Shown here: in pieces, positions 63,196 through 64,000 of the stretch
Layout of the letters: each line of letters opens with the position of its first letter
Position numbering within the stretch: the first letter of the stretch is position 1
NCBI RefSeq assembly: GCF_000968375.1
Contig: NZ_CP009933.1
Coordinates: forward strand, 1,116,001 to 1,180,000
Length of the DNA: 64,000 nucleotides
DNA from: Clostridium scatologenes
GTDB lineage: Bacteria > Bacillota > Clostridia > Clostridiales > Clostridiaceae
Direction of reading: 5' to 3'
The notes under the pieces: generated by a model
Seen by the model: only the letters and a program-made list of their open reading frames with translations
What the model was told of the DNA's origin: nothing
Databases searched by the model: none
Position numbers and translations under genes: made by a program

Positions 63196-63854
63196 TGGAT
63201 AGTAAAACAGCTAAGAAGATTATTGCGAAACGAATAGCAAAGGAATTGAAAGATGGAGATGTAGTAAATTTAGGAATAGGTCTTCCCACAATGGTTGCTA
63301 ACTATATAGCAGAAGATATTGATGTAGTATTTCAATCAGAAAATGGCTTTGTAGGTTTAGGATCAATACCAGAAGAAGGAAAAGAGGATATGGATATAGT
63401 AAATGCTGGTGGACAACCTGTCACTATAAAAGAAGGAGCAGCATTTTTTGATAGTGCAACATCCTTTGGAATTATCAGAGGTGGACATGTTAATGCTACA
63501 GTTTTAGGTGCTTTAGAAGTAGATCAGAAAGGTAACTTGGCAAACTTTATGGTTCCAGGGAAAATGGTTCCAGGTATGGGGGGAGCTATGGATTTAGTAA
63601 GTGGTGCAAAAAAAGTAATTATTGCAATGATACATACAGCTAAAGGAGAGGCAAAAATATTAAAGCAATGCAAATTACCACTTACAGCTGTTGGTAAGGT
63701 CAATCTCATTGTTACAGAAATGGGAGTTATTGAAGTAACAAATGATGGACTTATATTAAGAGAAATTGCTGATGGGGTAACTATTGAAGACATATTAGCT
63801 GCTACTGAGGCTGATTTAGTGATTAGTGATAATTTAAAGGTTATGGAAGCATAG
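63195..63854 (+). CDS. CoA-transferase subunit B (acetoacetate type)
   Basis: 219 residues of the beta subunit. The catalytic glutamate is Glu49 in QSENGFVGLG, which forms the covalent CoA thioester. VNLGIGLPTMVANYI and GMGGAMDLVSGAKK are family blocks. It is translationally coupled to subunit A through TAATG. It supplies acetoacetyl-CoA to the thiolase that follows. Confidence 0.93.
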   Translation: MDSKTAKKIIAKRIAKELKDGDVVNLGIGLPTMVANYIAEDIDVVFQSENGFVGLGSIPEEGKEDMDIVNAGGQPVTIKEGAAFFDSATSFGIIRGGHVNATVLGALEVDQKGNLANFMVPGKMVPGMGGAMDLVSGAKKVIIAMIHTAKGEAKILKQCKLPLTAVGKVNLIVTEMGVIEVTNDGLILREIADGVTIEDILAATEADLVISDNLKVMEA

Positions 63855-63922
63855 AAATAAAATTAAGCAAAAAATGTAAGTGTATCAAAAATAAATATTT
63901 GTATTTTTACAGGAGGTTAGCA

Positions 63923-64000
63923 ATGAAAGAAGTAGTTATTGTAAGTGCTGTTAGAACTGCAGTAGGGAAATTTGGAGGAACATTGAAAGATATACCAGCA
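63923..64000 (+). CDS. Acetyl-CoA acetyltransferase (thiolase), partial
   Basis: The first 26 codons, MKEVVIVSAVRTAVGKFGGT followed by LKDIPA, match the conserved N-terminus of biosynthetic and degradative thiolases; the gene runs off the right edge. It would cleave acetoacetyl-CoA to two acetyl-CoA, completing the pathway. AGGAGG precedes the ATG, and the gene starts 69 nt after the CoA-transferase. Confidence 0.88.
   Translation, partial: MKEVVIVSAVRTAVGKFGGTLKDIPA

Noticed and set aside
1..64000. CRISPR arrays, tRNAs, insertion sequences or prophage
   Set aside because: No regularly spaced direct repeats, CCA-ended cloverleaf sequences, transposase or phage genes were found on either strand by reading; a tRNA and IS search by software would be the decisive check.

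Overview
The base composition (very AT-rich), strong AGGAGG ribosome-binding sites, AGA-dominated arginine codons, ger spore-germination genes, a T-box-controlled argS and a CtfA/CtfB-thiolase set all point to a spore-forming, solvent/acid-producing Clostridium. The phloroglucinol-type catabolic cluster at the right end suggests the C. scatologenes / C. carboxidivorans group, but that species-level guess is inference. There are no rRNA or tRNA genes, CRISPR arrays, insertion sequences or prophage genes in the window.

Layout. 1-458: start of a serine hydrolase (beta-lactamase/PBP fold) leaving the window on the minus strand. 1013-11747: a seven-gene plus-strand operon encoding a MoxR AAA+ ATPase, a DUF5682 protein, a DUF3307 membrane protein, a VWA protein, a double-SWIM protein, a small protein and a DUF4132 giant. 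This is the Clostridium counterpart of the uncharacterised E. coli yehL-yehM-yehP-yehQ plus molR(yehI) set. 11820-17778: small accessory loci (PadR/DUF2812, AraC/DUF2000, hemerythrin, pentapeptide repeat, DUF2892, FAD reductase). 18416-21932: copper resistance (csoR, copA with three metal-binding domains, copZ) with an operator overlapping the start site. 22135-29935: EamA exporter, small membrane proteins, an atypical lactate-dehydrogenase-like enzyme divergent from a permease, and a secreted transglutaminase.

30234-35493: a germinant-receptor operon gerA-gerC-small protein-gerB-gerB with two tandem permease subunits. 35548-37618: tetR-nhaC with a palindromic operator. 38118-39521: an unusual HMA / SafE-UreH / cupredoxin fusion. 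39598-49426: two two-component systems, an MFS exporter and an MFP-RND efflux pair; one response regulator carries a frameshift in a nine-A tract. 49636-56018: a small gene with a non-ATG start, a chemoreceptor, T-box-argS, a YprB-like exonuclease and a CBS protein. 56054-58247: Fur-controlled feoAB, with a Cys-rich FeoB-associated peptide fused in frame to FeoB.

58400-64000: a sigma-54 promoter drives a catabolic cluster: cupin, SDR reductase, cyclase-family hydrolase, MFS importer, CoA-transferase A/B and thiolase. This fits reductive ring attack, hydrolytic ring opening, uptake, and acetoacetate activation and cleavage, as in anaerobic phloroglucinol degradation. The SDR and cyclase genes use CGT/CGC arginine codons unlike the surrounding genes, which suggests they were acquired horizontally.

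The intergenic regions hold an unusual number of long, near-perfect inverted repeats (959-992, 17868-17955, 18259-18295, 23846-23909, 50124-50204, 61064-61117), only some of which look like terminators.
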